Below are positions 8,223 to 16,568 of a stretch of DNA of 64,000 bases, in pieces; the stretch's first letter is position 1, and every line of letters begins with the position of its first letter. Under the pieces are notes generated by a model. That model saw only the letters and a list, made by a program, of their open reading frames with translations, was not told where the DNA came from and searched no databases. Origin of the DNA: Candidatus Poribacteria bacterium. GTDB taxonomy: Bacteria; Poribacteria; WGA-4E; WGA-3G. The stretch covers positions 99,224-163,223 of the forward strand of contig JAPPBX010000096.1 in assembly GCA_026702755.1 (NCBI GenBank), read 5' to 3'. The position numbers and the translations under genes are program-made.

Positions 8223-8957
8223 ATGCAGTTTGTAGCAAAAACAGATACAGGTAAACTTCGTGAGCGAAACGAAGACCTATATTATTTTGATGCGCAGCTC
8301 CAGTTGTTTGCCATTACTGATGGTATGGGCGGGCATGAGAGCGGTGACATCGCAAGCCGTATTGCTCTCGAAATTATTCAGAATTGGGCACAAGCCCAAG
8401 TGTCTCCACACACCGATTTGGGCCCCATGAAAAGGCTTGAAGTTCTGACTGAACTTGCCGAGGAAGCAAATCAGCAGATCTATAGTGCTTCTGAAAGTAG
8501 TCGCAAAGCACGCGGCATGGGTACAACTCTTATCGCAGGCTTCGTTACGTTTAGTTACCTCACTTATGTTCACGTCGGTGATAGTCGGCTCTATGTTTTA
8601 CGTGATGAAAAACTGACGCAGATAACGACAGACGACTCTTTCGTTCAAAAAATGGTCGAAAAGGGCGAAATAACAGTGGAGGAGAGTCGTACGCATGAAA
8701 AACGAAATATTATTACAAAAGCCATCGGTTTGATGCCAACCGTCGCCGTCAATGCCGATGCTTATCCACTTGTCCCGGGGGACATTGTTCTCGCTTGTAC
8801 CGACGGCTTACATGACTTAATTATCGATGACCGCGAGATTGCTGAAATTATCTTGGCTGCCGATGATATTGAGACGGCAGGCGAGGAACTCATCAACAAG
8901 GCACTCGATTATGGTGGCACCGATAATGTCACGGTTCTTCTCGTTGCTGTCGATTAA
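8223..8957 (+). CDS. PP2C-family serine/threonine protein phosphatase
   Basis: Metal-dependent phosphatase of the bacterial Stp/PrpC type, which reverses Ser/Thr phosphorylation. All PP2C motifs are present in order: DTGKLRERNED (motif 1), ITDGMGGHESGD (motif 2 with the metal-binding Asp-Gly), YVHVGDSRLYVLRDEKLTQITTD, NIITKAIG, LACTDGLHDLI and GGTDNVTVLLV (terminal Asp-Asn). At 244 residues it is a stand-alone catalytic domain without membrane or sensor modules. No partner kinase is visible nearby. It is a single gene, divergent from the propeller gene and convergent with rsfS. Confidence 0.93.
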   Translation: MQFVAKTDTGKLRERNEDLYYFDAQLQLFAITDGMGGHESGDIASRIALEIIQNWAQAQVSPHTDLGPMKRLEVLTELAEEANQQIYSASESSRKARGMGTTLIAGFVTFSYLTYVHVGDSRLYVLRDEKLTQITTDDSFVQKMVEKGEITVEESRTHEKRNIITKAIGLMPTVAVNADAYPLVPGDIVLACTDGLHDLIIDDREIAEIILAADDIETAGEELINKALDYGGTDNVTVLLVAVD

Positions 8958-9037
8958 TCTACCCCCCGGTATGTAAACAGTCCCTTTCCTTTTCTTTCCC
9001 ACAGATTTTTTAACAACGTGTCTCACCAAAACGCAAT

Positions 9038-9493
9038 CTATGCCTCTGGCGTGTCCTCCTCATGTTCACCAAAAACCAATGCGCCATCTGGGTCTATCTC
9101 TTTCTCCCATGTCTCTTGATGTGAGGGTATCGTTAATTCTGGCAAGTCAATCCTGCCAGCTTCAGCCCATAAGCGTTCAAGATTATAGTAGGCACGCCTC
9201 TCGGCAAGAAAGACATGCACAACGAAATCAACATAGTCTAATAAAATCCAATCTGCTTTGCGCTCACCCTCCTGATGCCAAGGTCGCTGTTCCCACTTAG
9301 TTTCAAGTTCTTCAAGAACTGCCTGTGAGATACCTTCTATCTGTATATCCGAGACACCGCTGAAGATTGCGAAAAAGTCTGTGAAACCATCGAGTTCACG
9401 GAGATCAAGGATAATTCCGTCTTGTGCGCGGCGACTCATCGCTGCAGCTGCAGCGGCTTTTACCATATCTAACGTGTTCTTTTCATTTTCCAT
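9038..9493 (-). CDS. rsfS: ribosomal silencing factor RsfS (Iojap/DUF143)
   Basis: Binds uL14 on the large ribosomal subunit and blocks subunit joining in starvation. Core motifs seen: ILDLRELDGFTDFFAIFSGVSD, followed by QIEGISQAVLEEL, EGERKADWILLDYVDFVVHVFL and RAYYNLERLW. The 151-residue length includes a short acidic C-terminal tail beyond the domain. AAGGAA stands before the ATG. It is the last gene of the minus-strand cluster nadD-yacG-yqeK-rsfS, the widely conserved order for this factor. Confidence 0.93.
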   Translation of the reverse strand: MENEKNTLDMVKAAAAAAMSRRAQDGIILDLRELDGFTDFFAIFSGVSDIQIEGISQAVLEELETKWEQRPWHQEGERKADWILLDYVDFVVHVFLAERRAYYNLERLWAEAGRIDLPELTIPSHQETWEKEIDPDGALVFGEHEEDTPEA

Positions 9494-9549
9494 TATGTTT
9501 CCTTCCAGGTTTCAAGTCCTTTCTATACGACGGCACGCGAAGATCACCC

Positions 9550-10158
9550 TTATTCTTCAATCTCACGACTCTCTAACGTGCTGTTGTAGGTGTGAAGTGT
9601 ATTCGGGTGAATCAGCACCCCTTTCTCCAGAAGATGCGCAATCTTTGAACGCGCTACGTAATGTACCGCCCGCTTCAATGCTGTATAAGCCAGTTCCCTC
9701 GCCGTATCTGCCTCTTTGTGGGTCCGTGTCGGTTCTGCAAAGTCCGCGACGTATAGGACCTGTGAGAGAAGCCCCATTGATGGGCTGCCTGTTGTATGAT
9801 TCCGAATGGCTTCAAGTATCTCAAGTTCAGTTACAGCAAACTTTTCAATTGCGAGTTTTACACCGATGAATGGATGCAGAAGCGATGAATTTGACTTTTC
9901 AATTGGATCGAGATGAATTTCATAGCGTTTGACTTCGCTGTATAATTCTTTAGGACTCATCCATTTTGCGCTGTCGTGTAAAAGCGCAGCAAGGTTGGCA
10001 TGCCAGACATTTGCGCCGTGAACACGTGCGAGGTCAATTGTCATTTCTTGTACAGAGAGAACATGCTGGAAACGTTTCTCGCTCAGCTTGTCTGAAAGAT
10101 ACTCTTGAATTTCAACTGACTTTGGGTGTGCCCGGAGTTCTGCTAATGTACAATCCAT
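9550..10158 (-). CDS. yqeK: YqeK-type HD-domain nucleotide hydrolase
   Basis: HD-superfamily phosphohydrolase of the YqeK family, shown in other bacteria to be a symmetrical Ap4A hydrolase. Metal-binding motifs: FQHVLSVQEMTIDLA (first His), LLHDSAK (HD), HPFIGV and IRNHTTG (His residues), LYVADFAEP (terminal Asp). The 202-residue length is normal. It lies between yacG and rsfS, and downstream of nadD as in Firmicutes. The family context supports a housekeeping NAD/ribosome cluster. Confidence 0.88.
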   Translation of the reverse strand: MDCTLAELRAHPKSVEIQEYLSDKLSEKRFQHVLSVQEMTIDLARVHGANVWHANLAALLHDSAKWMSPKELYSEVKRYEIHLDPIEKSNSSLLHPFIGVKLAIEKFAVTELEILEAIRNHTTGSPSMGLLSQVLYVADFAEPTRTHKEADTARELAYTALKRAVHYVARSKIAHLLEKGVLIHPNTLHTYNSTLESREIEE

Positions 10159-10200
10159 TTAATTTTTGTTAAATTCTTGAACTTCGTTAACCTTGCTCAG

Positions 10201-10434
10201 TTAGTCTGTGTCGTCATCAATGTCTGCTCCGAGTTCAACAAGGAGCTCTCGCTCGGTATCTGACAATATCATGTCCGGCAACGGAGTACGAATGGCGTAT
10301 TCCTCGTTTAGCCATTTTGACAAATCTGCTGCCTTACATCGCGCACTACAGAAAGGGAAATTTTTCGGTAAAGGGGTTCCCTCTTTCCAGATAAAATCGT
10401 AGACTGCTCCGCATATACCGCATGTATGTTGCAC
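10201..10434 (-). CDS. yacG: YacG-like zinc-binding protein (DNA gyrase inhibitor family)
   Basis: A 77-residue protein with a CxxC...CxxxC zinc finger (C5, C8, C29, C33). The conserved tail PFCSARCKAADLSKWLNEEYAI corresponds to the YacG pattern FCSxRCxxIDLGxWxxExY. In E. coli the family binds GyrB and inhibits gyrase. The C-terminal part here is longer and acidic (ELGADIDDDTD). Its position inside the nadD-yqeK-rsfS cluster is unusual for yacG, which in proteobacteria sits beside coaE, but the zinc-site match is clear. Confidence 0.8.
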   Translation of the reverse strand: MQHTCGICGAVYDFIWKEGTPLPKNFPFCSARCKAADLSKWLNEEYAIRTPLPDMILSDTERELLVELGADIDDDTD

Positions 10435-10494
10435 GTTTTTTATTCCTTATTTTCTGACGCTCAGAACCTCAATTTCTTAAACGGATTTTCAGAA

Positions 10495-11118
10495 TTATTG
10501 ATACAACTGATACCGATGAATATAGGCTTGAACATCTTCTGGCACAAGATACCGGATTGAAAGCCCCTCCCGAATCCGTTCCCGAATAACCGTAGCGGAT
10601 ATATCAACCCCTGTTATTGGAAAGGTCGTAACTCTTTTCCTGATTTCTAATGGAACACGATTCAGATCGTAACTCGGACGTGTTGTGGCGATCATAACAC
10701 ATTGTGCCAACACCTCGTCAAAGTCTCTCCAGACTTTATACTCAATGAGCGAATCTGCCCCAATAATCCATGCGAGTTCGGTGGTTTCCCCATAGCGTTT
10801 TTTAAGCACTTTCAGCGTCTCAATCGTGTACGACGGACCGGCTCGTTCCAATTCAATTCGTGACACCTCAAAATGTGGATTCTCCGCGATTGCCGAGAGG
10901 ACCATCTGGTACCGATGTTCCGGTTCAATAATGTCACCATCTGCTACTTTGTGTGGTGGTCTGGCAGAAGGGATGAACAGGATCTTGTCGTAGCCTAATC
11001 CTGTCCGAACCTGTTCGGCACTGATCAGATGTGCATAGTGAATCGGGTTGAATGTTCCACCCATCACAGCGATTCTATTGGTGGTCGTTTTTGGTGTCGG
11101 AATGTCCATCGGATGCAA
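10495..11118 (-). CDS. nadD: nicotinate-nucleotide adenylyltransferase NadD
   Basis: Adenylates nicotinic acid mononucleotide to deamido-NAD in NAD synthesis. RIAVMGGTFNPIHYAHL contains the GGTFNPxHxxH nucleotidyltransferase signature. FIPSARPPHK is the phosphate-binding loop and the C-terminal ISATVIRERIREGLSIRYLVP is the ISSTxIR motif. Length of 207 residues is normal, with a ~15-residue extension before the Rossmann strand. First gene of the minus-strand cluster. Cytosolic. Confidence 0.94.
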   Translation of the reverse strand: MHPMDIPTPKTTTNRIAVMGGTFNPIHYAHLISAEQVRTGLGYDKILFIPSARPPHKVADGDIIEPEHRYQMVLSAIAENPHFEVSRIELERAGPSYTIETLKVLKKRYGETTELAWIIGADSLIEYKVWRDFDEVLAQCVMIATTRPSYDLNRVPLEIRKRVTTFPITGVDISATVIRERIREGLSIRYLVPEDVQAYIHRYQLYQ

Positions 11119-11205
11119 ACTTGCTTCAGGGAATCCGGCATTTTTTCGTGCTTCTTAAAGTATACGGATTTGCGCGGGAAAAGTCAACGGAAAAATCGTG
11201 TTGTG

Positions 11206-11973
11206 CTAACTTCCCTGTACACGAGCCTTATAATCGTCATAAGCCCTCTCAATCTGCTTCGCTGATTCTTCGGGACTGAGGAAATGGGCACCGGTCAGTA
11301 CAACTGGCGGTTTTCCACGTTCTGTCAAAAGTTCAGCGACTCGGCATTTAATTGCATTGACGATCGAGAGCGTCCCAATGCTGGATGTGGGACCGACTGG
11401 ATACGCCAGATTTGGGATGTCCACGACGGCATCACCCGGTGGGTTGCAGTTGTCAATCGTCAGGTCTGCAATTTCAAACAGGCGTTTGCCAGAGGCGTGT
11501 TTCGATGTCGATGAACGGCTGTGTGCGATGGAAGTCACTGCTATAAGAGGTAAGTCCCGCGCTTTCGCTCCCATTGCCATTTCGATGGGAAGGATATTTG
11601 TGCCAGAATTGGAGAACACCATCATGCAGTCGTGCGGACCGAAGGTGAAGTTGCGTAAGATCACCTCTGCGTACCCTGAAACGTTTTCCAAAAATAAGGC
11701 TTGGCGCTGCCCGTTGCAACCGACAACCTGGTTGTGGAACGTAACCGCCAATTCAACGATAGGAAAGAAACCCGGGAAGCTGCCGTAACGTGGGAAAATT
11801 TCTTCGACCGGCATACGCGAATGCCCCGATCCGAATAGATAGACGAGACCGTCTTCTGCTATTGTCTCTGCGCACATCTCAGAGGCTTGTGCGATTGCGT
11901 CGGTTTGCGTCGCCTCAATCTGTTTTAGAACGTCTTGTGCAACGTGTAGATAACGTAGATGGGAAGTACTCAT
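11206..11973 (-). CDS. SIS-domain phosphosugar-binding protein (UPF0309-like)
   Basis: A sugar-isomerase (SIS) fold protein of 255 residues. VYLFGSGHSRMPVEEIFPR is the N-terminal SIS phosphosugar loop. MMVFSNSGTNILPIEMAMGAKARDLPLIAVTS is the diagnostic SIS Ser-x-Ser-Gly region. The overall pattern resembles UPF0309 sugar-isomerase-domain proteins, whose substrates are N-acetylated hexosamine phosphates in the few studied cases. No kinase or transporter for an amino sugar is adjacent, so no specific reaction can be given. Monocistronic on the minus strand. Confidence 0.82.
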   Translation of the reverse strand: MSTSHLRYLHVAQDVLKQIEATQTDAIAQASEMCAETIAEDGLVYLFGSGHSRMPVEEIFPRYGSFPGFFPIVELAVTFHNQVVGCNGQRQALFLENVSGYAEVILRNFTFGPHDCMMVFSNSGTNILPIEMAMGAKARDLPLIAVTSIAHSRSSTSKHASGKRLFEIADLTIDNCNPPGDAVVDIPNLAYPVGPTSSIGTLSIVNAIKCRVAELLTERGKPPVVLTGAHFLSPEESAKQIERAYDDYKARVQGS

Positions 11974-12092
11974 AATATTTTTGTTTGCTGTCCCTTGATG
12001 GCTTAATTTGTGAATTCTTCATAGAGCGTTATAACGAAATGTGGATGTCCATTTTACCATGATTTGCGCGTTGTTGCAATCTTTTAGACTGA

Positions 12093-12178
12093 ACTTACGC
12101 AGCACCCTTTGCTGGCGAGGTTTCAAACCTCGCCAGCGGTGTGCGGGACGTAGGTAGTTATCAGAAAATTGCGTAAGT
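12093..12178. repeat. inverted-repeat element enclosing a GCGAGGTTT palindrome
   Basis: ACTTACGCA (12093-12101) and TGCGTAAGT (12170-12178) are perfect inverted ends. Inside lies a 12-bp perfect palindrome, CTGGCGAGGTTT-C-AAACCTCGCCAG (12112-12136). This looks like a composite small mobile or structural repeat. The rest of the 475-base gap 11974-12448 holds a second palindrome (12260-12280) and no gene I can support. Confidence 0.65.
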
Positions 12179-12259
12179 CCTATTAGAGTAAAACCTGAAA
12201 ATATATGAGCGATTGTTCAATAAAACACCTTTTCTTTTCGGGTGAAATGATAATAAAAA

Positions 12260-12280
12260 GGCGAGGTTAGGAACCTCGCC
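12260..12280. repeat. GGCGAGGTT palindrome
   Basis: GGCGAGGTT-AGG-AACCTCGCC. It is the same family as 12112-12136, 16524-16545 and 22215-22235. Confidence 0.7.
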
Positions 12281-12448
12281 AATGGGTTGAAAATCGCCAC
12301 ACACGACAGAAATCCACACCTACTTTGAAATGAAAGTAACGTTAGAAAAGAATTTTACGTGCTTCTTCTCATAGAATAACAGTGATACACGTATTGTTCC
12401 TTTAAGGCTCTGTTTTTCGTGTACACGCGTATCTGGTATTTCGTTTGG

Positions 12449-12646
12449 TCATTGGACAGCCAACCGCTCCGAAACCGCGTTCTGCGTTGCTGCCATAGCA
12501 CTCCGCAGTGAATGGAAATAATTCCGCTCGGCTCTCTTTATCCGTTCTTTATCGCCTTCAGTGCGTGCTGCTACGAGGGTTTCCCAGTTTAATGCCAGCA
12601 TACGGTTTGATTTCTTTAGCACTCTCCAATACGCTTCTGTAGTCAT
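12449..12646 (-). CDS. small hypothetical helical protein
   Basis: A 65-residue frame from ATG 12646, preceded by a strong AAGGAGAG at good spacing; this is the best evidence that it is translated. The composition is charged and alanine-rich (ARTEGDKERIKRAERNYFHSLRSAM), predicting an almost fully helical, possibly coiled-coil protein. It has no signal peptide, no cysteine and no motif I recognise. It stands alone between repeat-rich gaps, with no toxin-like partner in view. Function unknown. Confidence 0.45.
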   Translation of the reverse strand: MTTEAYWRVLKKSNRMLALNWETLVAARTEGDKERIKRAERNYFHSLRSAMAATQNAVSERLAVQ

Positions 12647-13271
12647 TATGTCTCTCCTTATGCTATTGGTAGTGTTTTGCCTTAAGAAGATAGCGCACCG
12701 TTTCTCTTCGCACTACACTTCTCCTTCTATAAGAATAGAAACGTTAGACTACAGATTCAGGTTTCAAATGCCCGCTGAAATTTATGGTGAGGTTCGGAAG
12801 GAAATCCCACCTTCCATCCTGCCAACTTTCCAAAGCATTTTGTCGCGTCCTCTGTTAGGTTGCGCACAAGTCTTTTGCGCCATAAGTCTCATCTTCCGCC
12901 ACGTCTGATATGAAATAGGCATCGGAGAGGTCTTGGGAAAAGCCGCGTCAATCGCAAAGTGTTAGATAAAGTCATTATTATTTTGTTATTTATAGCAAAA
13001 AATATGACCTAATACAACATTCGCATAAACCTTTATAATAATTGACTTTATCACAATTTTTAAGTTAATTAAAACCGAGATTTGTGATACTCTATACTAT
13101 TAATAATATTAACCTATGTGAAAATATGAAGTTTCTAATTTTGGTGTCGCATGACACAACAAGACGCTAAGAAGTGATATTTTCCAAGTTCTCAAGGATA
13201 TGGAGGAGCCGCGAGTCTTACGGAAAGTACTTCACTTGAAAAAATTTAAAAATTGAAAGGAACTGAAAACT
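12647..13271. other. AT-rich intergenic region before the LRR gene
   Basis: A 625-base stretch. The 12960-13140 part is strongly AT-rich. The best promoter-like pair on the plus strand is TTGACT (13042-13047) with TTAATT 17 bases later, which is weak. A frame at 12561-12908 overlaps the small gene above antisense and looks spurious. I see no RNA gene. Confidence 0.4.
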
Positions 13272-16200
13272 ATGAAACGTTTTTACACACTTTGTGTTTT
13301 TTTACTCGTTCTGAATAGCTTGCTTCTAAGTGCTTATGCCCAAGACAATGGAGTAGAGAATGAACCACCGGATCCTGCTACATGGATGCCGGATGCGAAT
13401 CTCAGAAATGCAGTGAGGACTGCGCTTCATCTCAACGCAAACGAACCCCTCACACAACAGAAACTGCTAAACTTGAATCTCCTAAATGCTCCTCAGCTCG
13501 GGATAACGGATCTCACGGGTCTGGAATATGCCACGAACCTCAGCAAGTTATCGGTTGGCGGGAATCAGATTAGTGATCTCACACCTCTGGCGAACCTAAC
13601 GAATCTAACAAGTCTGTATATCGGGGGCAATCCCATCAACGATATCAACCCCTTGGCACATCTAACGAACCTCAAACGATTGAAACTGCGTTGGACTCAG
13701 ATTACTGACATTCGTATATTAGCCGATTTGGTAAATCTTACATACCTACGTCTTGAAGGCACTCCGATTACAGATACGTCCCCGCTTTGGAACCTTCCCA
13801 GCCTGAGTGATGTTGACATTGAGATACCGAGTCTCATCCCTGATGCCAATTTACGGGCGGCGGTGCGGACAGCATTAGGTATAGAGACGAACTTGCGCAT
13901 CACAAGAGACGCAATGAAAAGCCTAACAACACTGAACGCCACTCAGCTCGGGATAACGGATCTCGCAGGTCTGGAATATGCCACAAATCTGACCCACCTA
14001 TATATCACGAACAATCTTATCAGCGATATCAATCCTCTGGCATACTTAACGAACCTCAGAGCGTTATCGATTGGCGGGAACCAGATTAGTGATCTCACAC
14101 CCTTGGCGAACTTAACGAATCTAACAGGTCTGTATATCGGAGGCAATCCCATCAGCGATATCAATCCCCTGGCACATCTAACGAACCTCAGGCGATTGGG
14201 AATGCGTTGGACTCAGATTACTGACATTCGTATATTAGCCGATTTGGTCAATCTTAAGTATCTACGTCTTGAAGGCACCCCGATTACAGATACGTCTCCG
14301 CTTGGGAATCTTCCCAGTTTGAGCGATGTTGATATTGAGATACCGAATCTCATCCCCGATGCCAATTTACGAGCGGCGGTGTATGCAGCATTAGGTATAG
14401 AGCCGAACTTGCGTATCACAATAAACGCAATGAGAAACTTAACAACACTGAACGCCACTCAGCTCGGGATAACGGATCTCACGGGTTTGGAATATGCCAC
14501 GAACCTCAGATCGTTATCGGTCGGCGGGAATCAGATTAGCGACCTCACGCCTCTGGCGAACTTAATAGGGTTAACGAGTTTGTATATGGAAGACAATCTC
14601 ATCAGTGATATCACTCCCCTTGCAAACTTGACAAATCTTAGGCAATTGGGAATGCTTCGGAATCAGGTTACCGATATTAACGTCTTGGCAGGTTTGGTCA
14701 ATCTTGAGTATTTACGTCTTGCGGGGAATCCGATTACAAATCCGTGTCCGCTTGAAAATCTTCCCAACCTAACCGATGTTGATATTGAGATATCCAGTTT
14801 CATCGCCGATGCCAATTTACGAGCGGCGGTGCGGACGGCATTAGGTATAGAGGGAAGCACATGTATCACAAGAGAGGCGATGCAAGACTTAACAACCCTG
14901 AAAGCTGCTCGGCTCGGGATAACAGATCTCACGGGGCTGGAATATGCTACGAATCTGACCCACCTATATATCACGAACAATCTTATCAGTGATATCGCTC
15001 CCCTGGCATATCTAACGAACCTCAGAGTGTTATCGATTGGCGGGAATCAGATTAGCAATCTCACACCTTTGGCGAACTTAATAGGATTAACGGGTCTGTA
15101 TATGGAAGACAATCTCATCAGTAATATCAATCCCTTGGCAAACTTGACAAATCTCAGGCGGCTGGTAATGCCTCGGAATCAGGTTACCGATATTAACGTC
15201 TTGGCAGGTTTGGTTAATCTTGAGTATTTACGTCTTGCGGGGAATCCAATTACAGATACGTCTCCGCTTAGAAGTCTCCCTGGGTTGACGGATGTCGATG
15301 TTTCTATCGCCTCCCCACCGCAACAGGAGAATCCACAGCCGCAAGGCGAATCAACTCACTTTGATATGGATCCGCCCCAAGATGATCGGCGACAAGACGA
15401 TAGCGGCCAGTCCCAACAGCAACAATCGCCAACGATTCCGCAACCACAGTCAGGGCAACAGCAACAATCGTCAGATCCTGAACCACAGTCAGGACAACCA
15501 CAACAACCGTCAACGGATCCGCAAACGCCAACGAATCAGCAACCACAACAACCGATAACGAATCCACAACCGCCAACGAATCAGCAACCACAACAACCGT
15601 CGACAGATCCGCAAACGCCAACGAATCAGCAACCACAACCGCCAGCGAATCAGCAACCACCAGCACTTCCACCATCAGAGCTCCGGCAACTGCCACCAGT
15701 GCTTGAACCCGAACCCGAACCTCCACAGGCACTACCGCAACAGCAACAACCGGAAAACGAAGAGGAGGAAGAGGACGACGAAGAAGAAGACGAAGAGGAA
15801 GAGGAAGAGGAGAGGGACTACCAAGCAGAATGCGAAGCACAAGGGGGACAGTGGTTCGATGGAGTCTGTGTCCGTCGTCCGACACCGCAGGAACTTTGCG
15901 AAGCACTCGGGGGAACATGGGATGAAGATAGCGAAACCTGTGACGGCGTGGAAGGCTGGGCCCCGTCCTATCCTAAAAACGTGTTCCTTTTGGATCGGAT
16001 AACGCTTGAGCAGTTGGACCCGGCGACGTTAGAGGCACAACTTGACATCTGGTTCGCCGAAAGCGACGGGTCTGTCCTATACCTACGATCCATTGCGTTG
16101 CTTGAAAACGTTTTGGCTACGAGGCGTCCAGATAAGACGCACCTGCTTCCGAACTATCCCAACCCGTTTAACCCGGAAACTTGGATACCGTATCACTTGG

Positions 16201-16424
16201 CGAAACCCAGTGAGGTCCAGATCACTATCTATGATACGCGCGGCACCGTTGTACGCCACCTCAATCTTGGTCATCAGCAGGAGGGGTACTACACAAGTCG
16301 GAGCCGTGCGGCATATTGGGATGGATGCAACGATATTGGTGAAAAGGTGTCCAGCGGCATCTATTTCTACCAATTCCAAGCGGACAATGTTTCACTTCTC
16401 CGTAAAATGCTCATCTTGAAATAG
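13272..16424 (+). CDS. secreted leucine-rich-repeat surface protein with FlgD-like C-terminal sorting domain
   Basis: A 1050-residue exported protein. Signal peptide: residues 1-23 (ends LLLSAYA before QDN). Residues ~38-680 hold four tandem cassettes of ~150-170 residues, each opening with a P/ADANLRxAV helix and continuing with 22-residue internalin-type LRRs (LANLTNLTSLYIGGNPI). Residues ~680-825 are Pro/Gln-rich low complexity, ~828-848 are an almost pure Glu/Asp run, and ~850-895 contain two CEAxGGxW...C units. The last ~95 residues begin LLPNYPNPFNPETWIPY and end SGIYFYQFQADNVSLLRKM, a FlgD-like/type-IX-like Ig sorting domain common in Poribacteria and related groups. It probably acts in adhesion or protein binding at the cell surface; the partner is unknown. 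Confidence 0.88.
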   Translation: MKRFYTLCVFLLVLNSLLLSAYAQDNGVENEPPDPATWMPDANLRNAVRTALHLNANEPLTQQKLLNLNLLNAPQLGITDLTGLEYATNLSKLSVGGNQISDLTPLANLTNLTSLYIGGNPINDINPLAHLTNLKRLKLRWTQITDIRILADLVNLTYLRLEGTPITDTSPLWNLPSLSDVDIEIPSLIPDANLRAAVRTALGIETNLRITRDAMKSLTTLNATQLGITDLAGLEYATNLTHLYITNNLISDINPLAYLTNLRALSIGGNQISDLTPLANLTNLTGLYIGGNPISDINPLAHLTNLRRLGMRWTQITDIRILADLVNLKYLRLEGTPITDTSPLGNLPSLSDVDIEIPNLIPDANLRAAVYAALGIEPNLRITINAMRNLTTLNATQLGITDLTGLEYATNLRSLSVGGNQISDLTPLANLIGLTSLYMEDNLISDITPLANLTNLRQLGMLRNQVTDINVLAGLVNLEYLRLAGNPITNPCPLENLPNLTDVDIEISSFIADANLRAAVRTALGIEGSTCITREAMQDLTTLKAARLGITDLTGLEYATNLTHLYITNNLISDIAPLAYLTNLRVLSIGGNQISNLTPLANLIGLTGLYMEDNLISNINPLANLTNLRRLVMPRNQVTDINVLAGLVNLEYLRLAGNPITDTSPLRSLPGLTDVDVSIASPPQQENPQPQGESTHFDMDPPQDDRRQDDSGQSQQQQSPTIPQPQSGQQQQSSDPEPQSGQPQQPSTDPQTPTNQQPQQPITNPQPPTNQQPQQPSTDPQTPTNQQPQPPANQQPPALPPSELRQLPPVLEPEPEPPQALPQQQQPENEEEEEDDEEEDEEEEEEERDYQAECEAQGGQWFDGVCVRRPTPQELCEALGGTWDEDSETCDGVEGWAPSYPKNVFLLDRITLEQLDPATLEAQLDIWFAESDGSVLYLRSIALLENVLATRRPDKTHLLPNYPNPFNPETWIPYHLAKPSEVQITIYDTRGTVVRHLNLGHQQEGYYTSRSRAAYWDGCNDIGEKVSSGIYFYQFQADNVSLLRKMLILK
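13387..15300. repeat. four tandem LRR cassettes at DNA level
   Basis: Cassettes begin near 13387, 13837, 14351 and 14802 (each GATGCNAATYTNNGNGCGG-like) and are highly similar in nucleotides. Cassettes 1 and 2 share a 'WTQITDIRILADL' variant and cassettes 3 and 4 share 'NQVTDINVLAGL'. This indicates recent duplication or gene conversion. Confidence 0.75.
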
Positions 16425-16452
16425 GCACAATGCGTCTTTGCCTTCATTTGTT

Positions 16453-16496
16453 GGCGAGGGGATCCTCTATTATTGGGAAGGGGATCCTACCTCGCC
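16453..16496. repeat. GGCGAGG...CCTCGCC inverted repeat after the LRR gene
   Basis: GGCGAGG and CCTCGCC flank two GGGGATCC copies. There is no T-run after it, so it is not a standard terminator. Confidence 0.55.
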
Positions 16497-16523
16497 TTAT
16501 CCAAATACATTTTCCTTTCCAGT

Positions 16524-16545
16524 GGCGAGGTTTCCGAACCTCGCC
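16524..16545. repeat. GGCGAGGTTT palindrome
   Basis: GGCGAGGTT-TCCG-AACCTCGCC. It lies between the convergent LRR and enolase-superfamily genes. Confidence 0.7.
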
Positions 16546-16568
16546 TACTGATCGCTGACTGCTATCCT

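Noticed and set aside
12561..12908. Plus-strand 115-codon frame
   Set aside because: Antisense to the small gene with a strong ribosome site; no domain, no ribosome site and mixed composition.
15304..15918. Minus-strand 204-codon Val/Leu-rich frame
   Set aside because: Artefact of the Pro/Gln-rich repeat codons of the LRR gene read in reverse.
16453..16496. GCGAGG inverted repeat as terminator of the LRR gene
   Set aside because: No U-run on either strand, and the same palindrome occurs where no gene ends.
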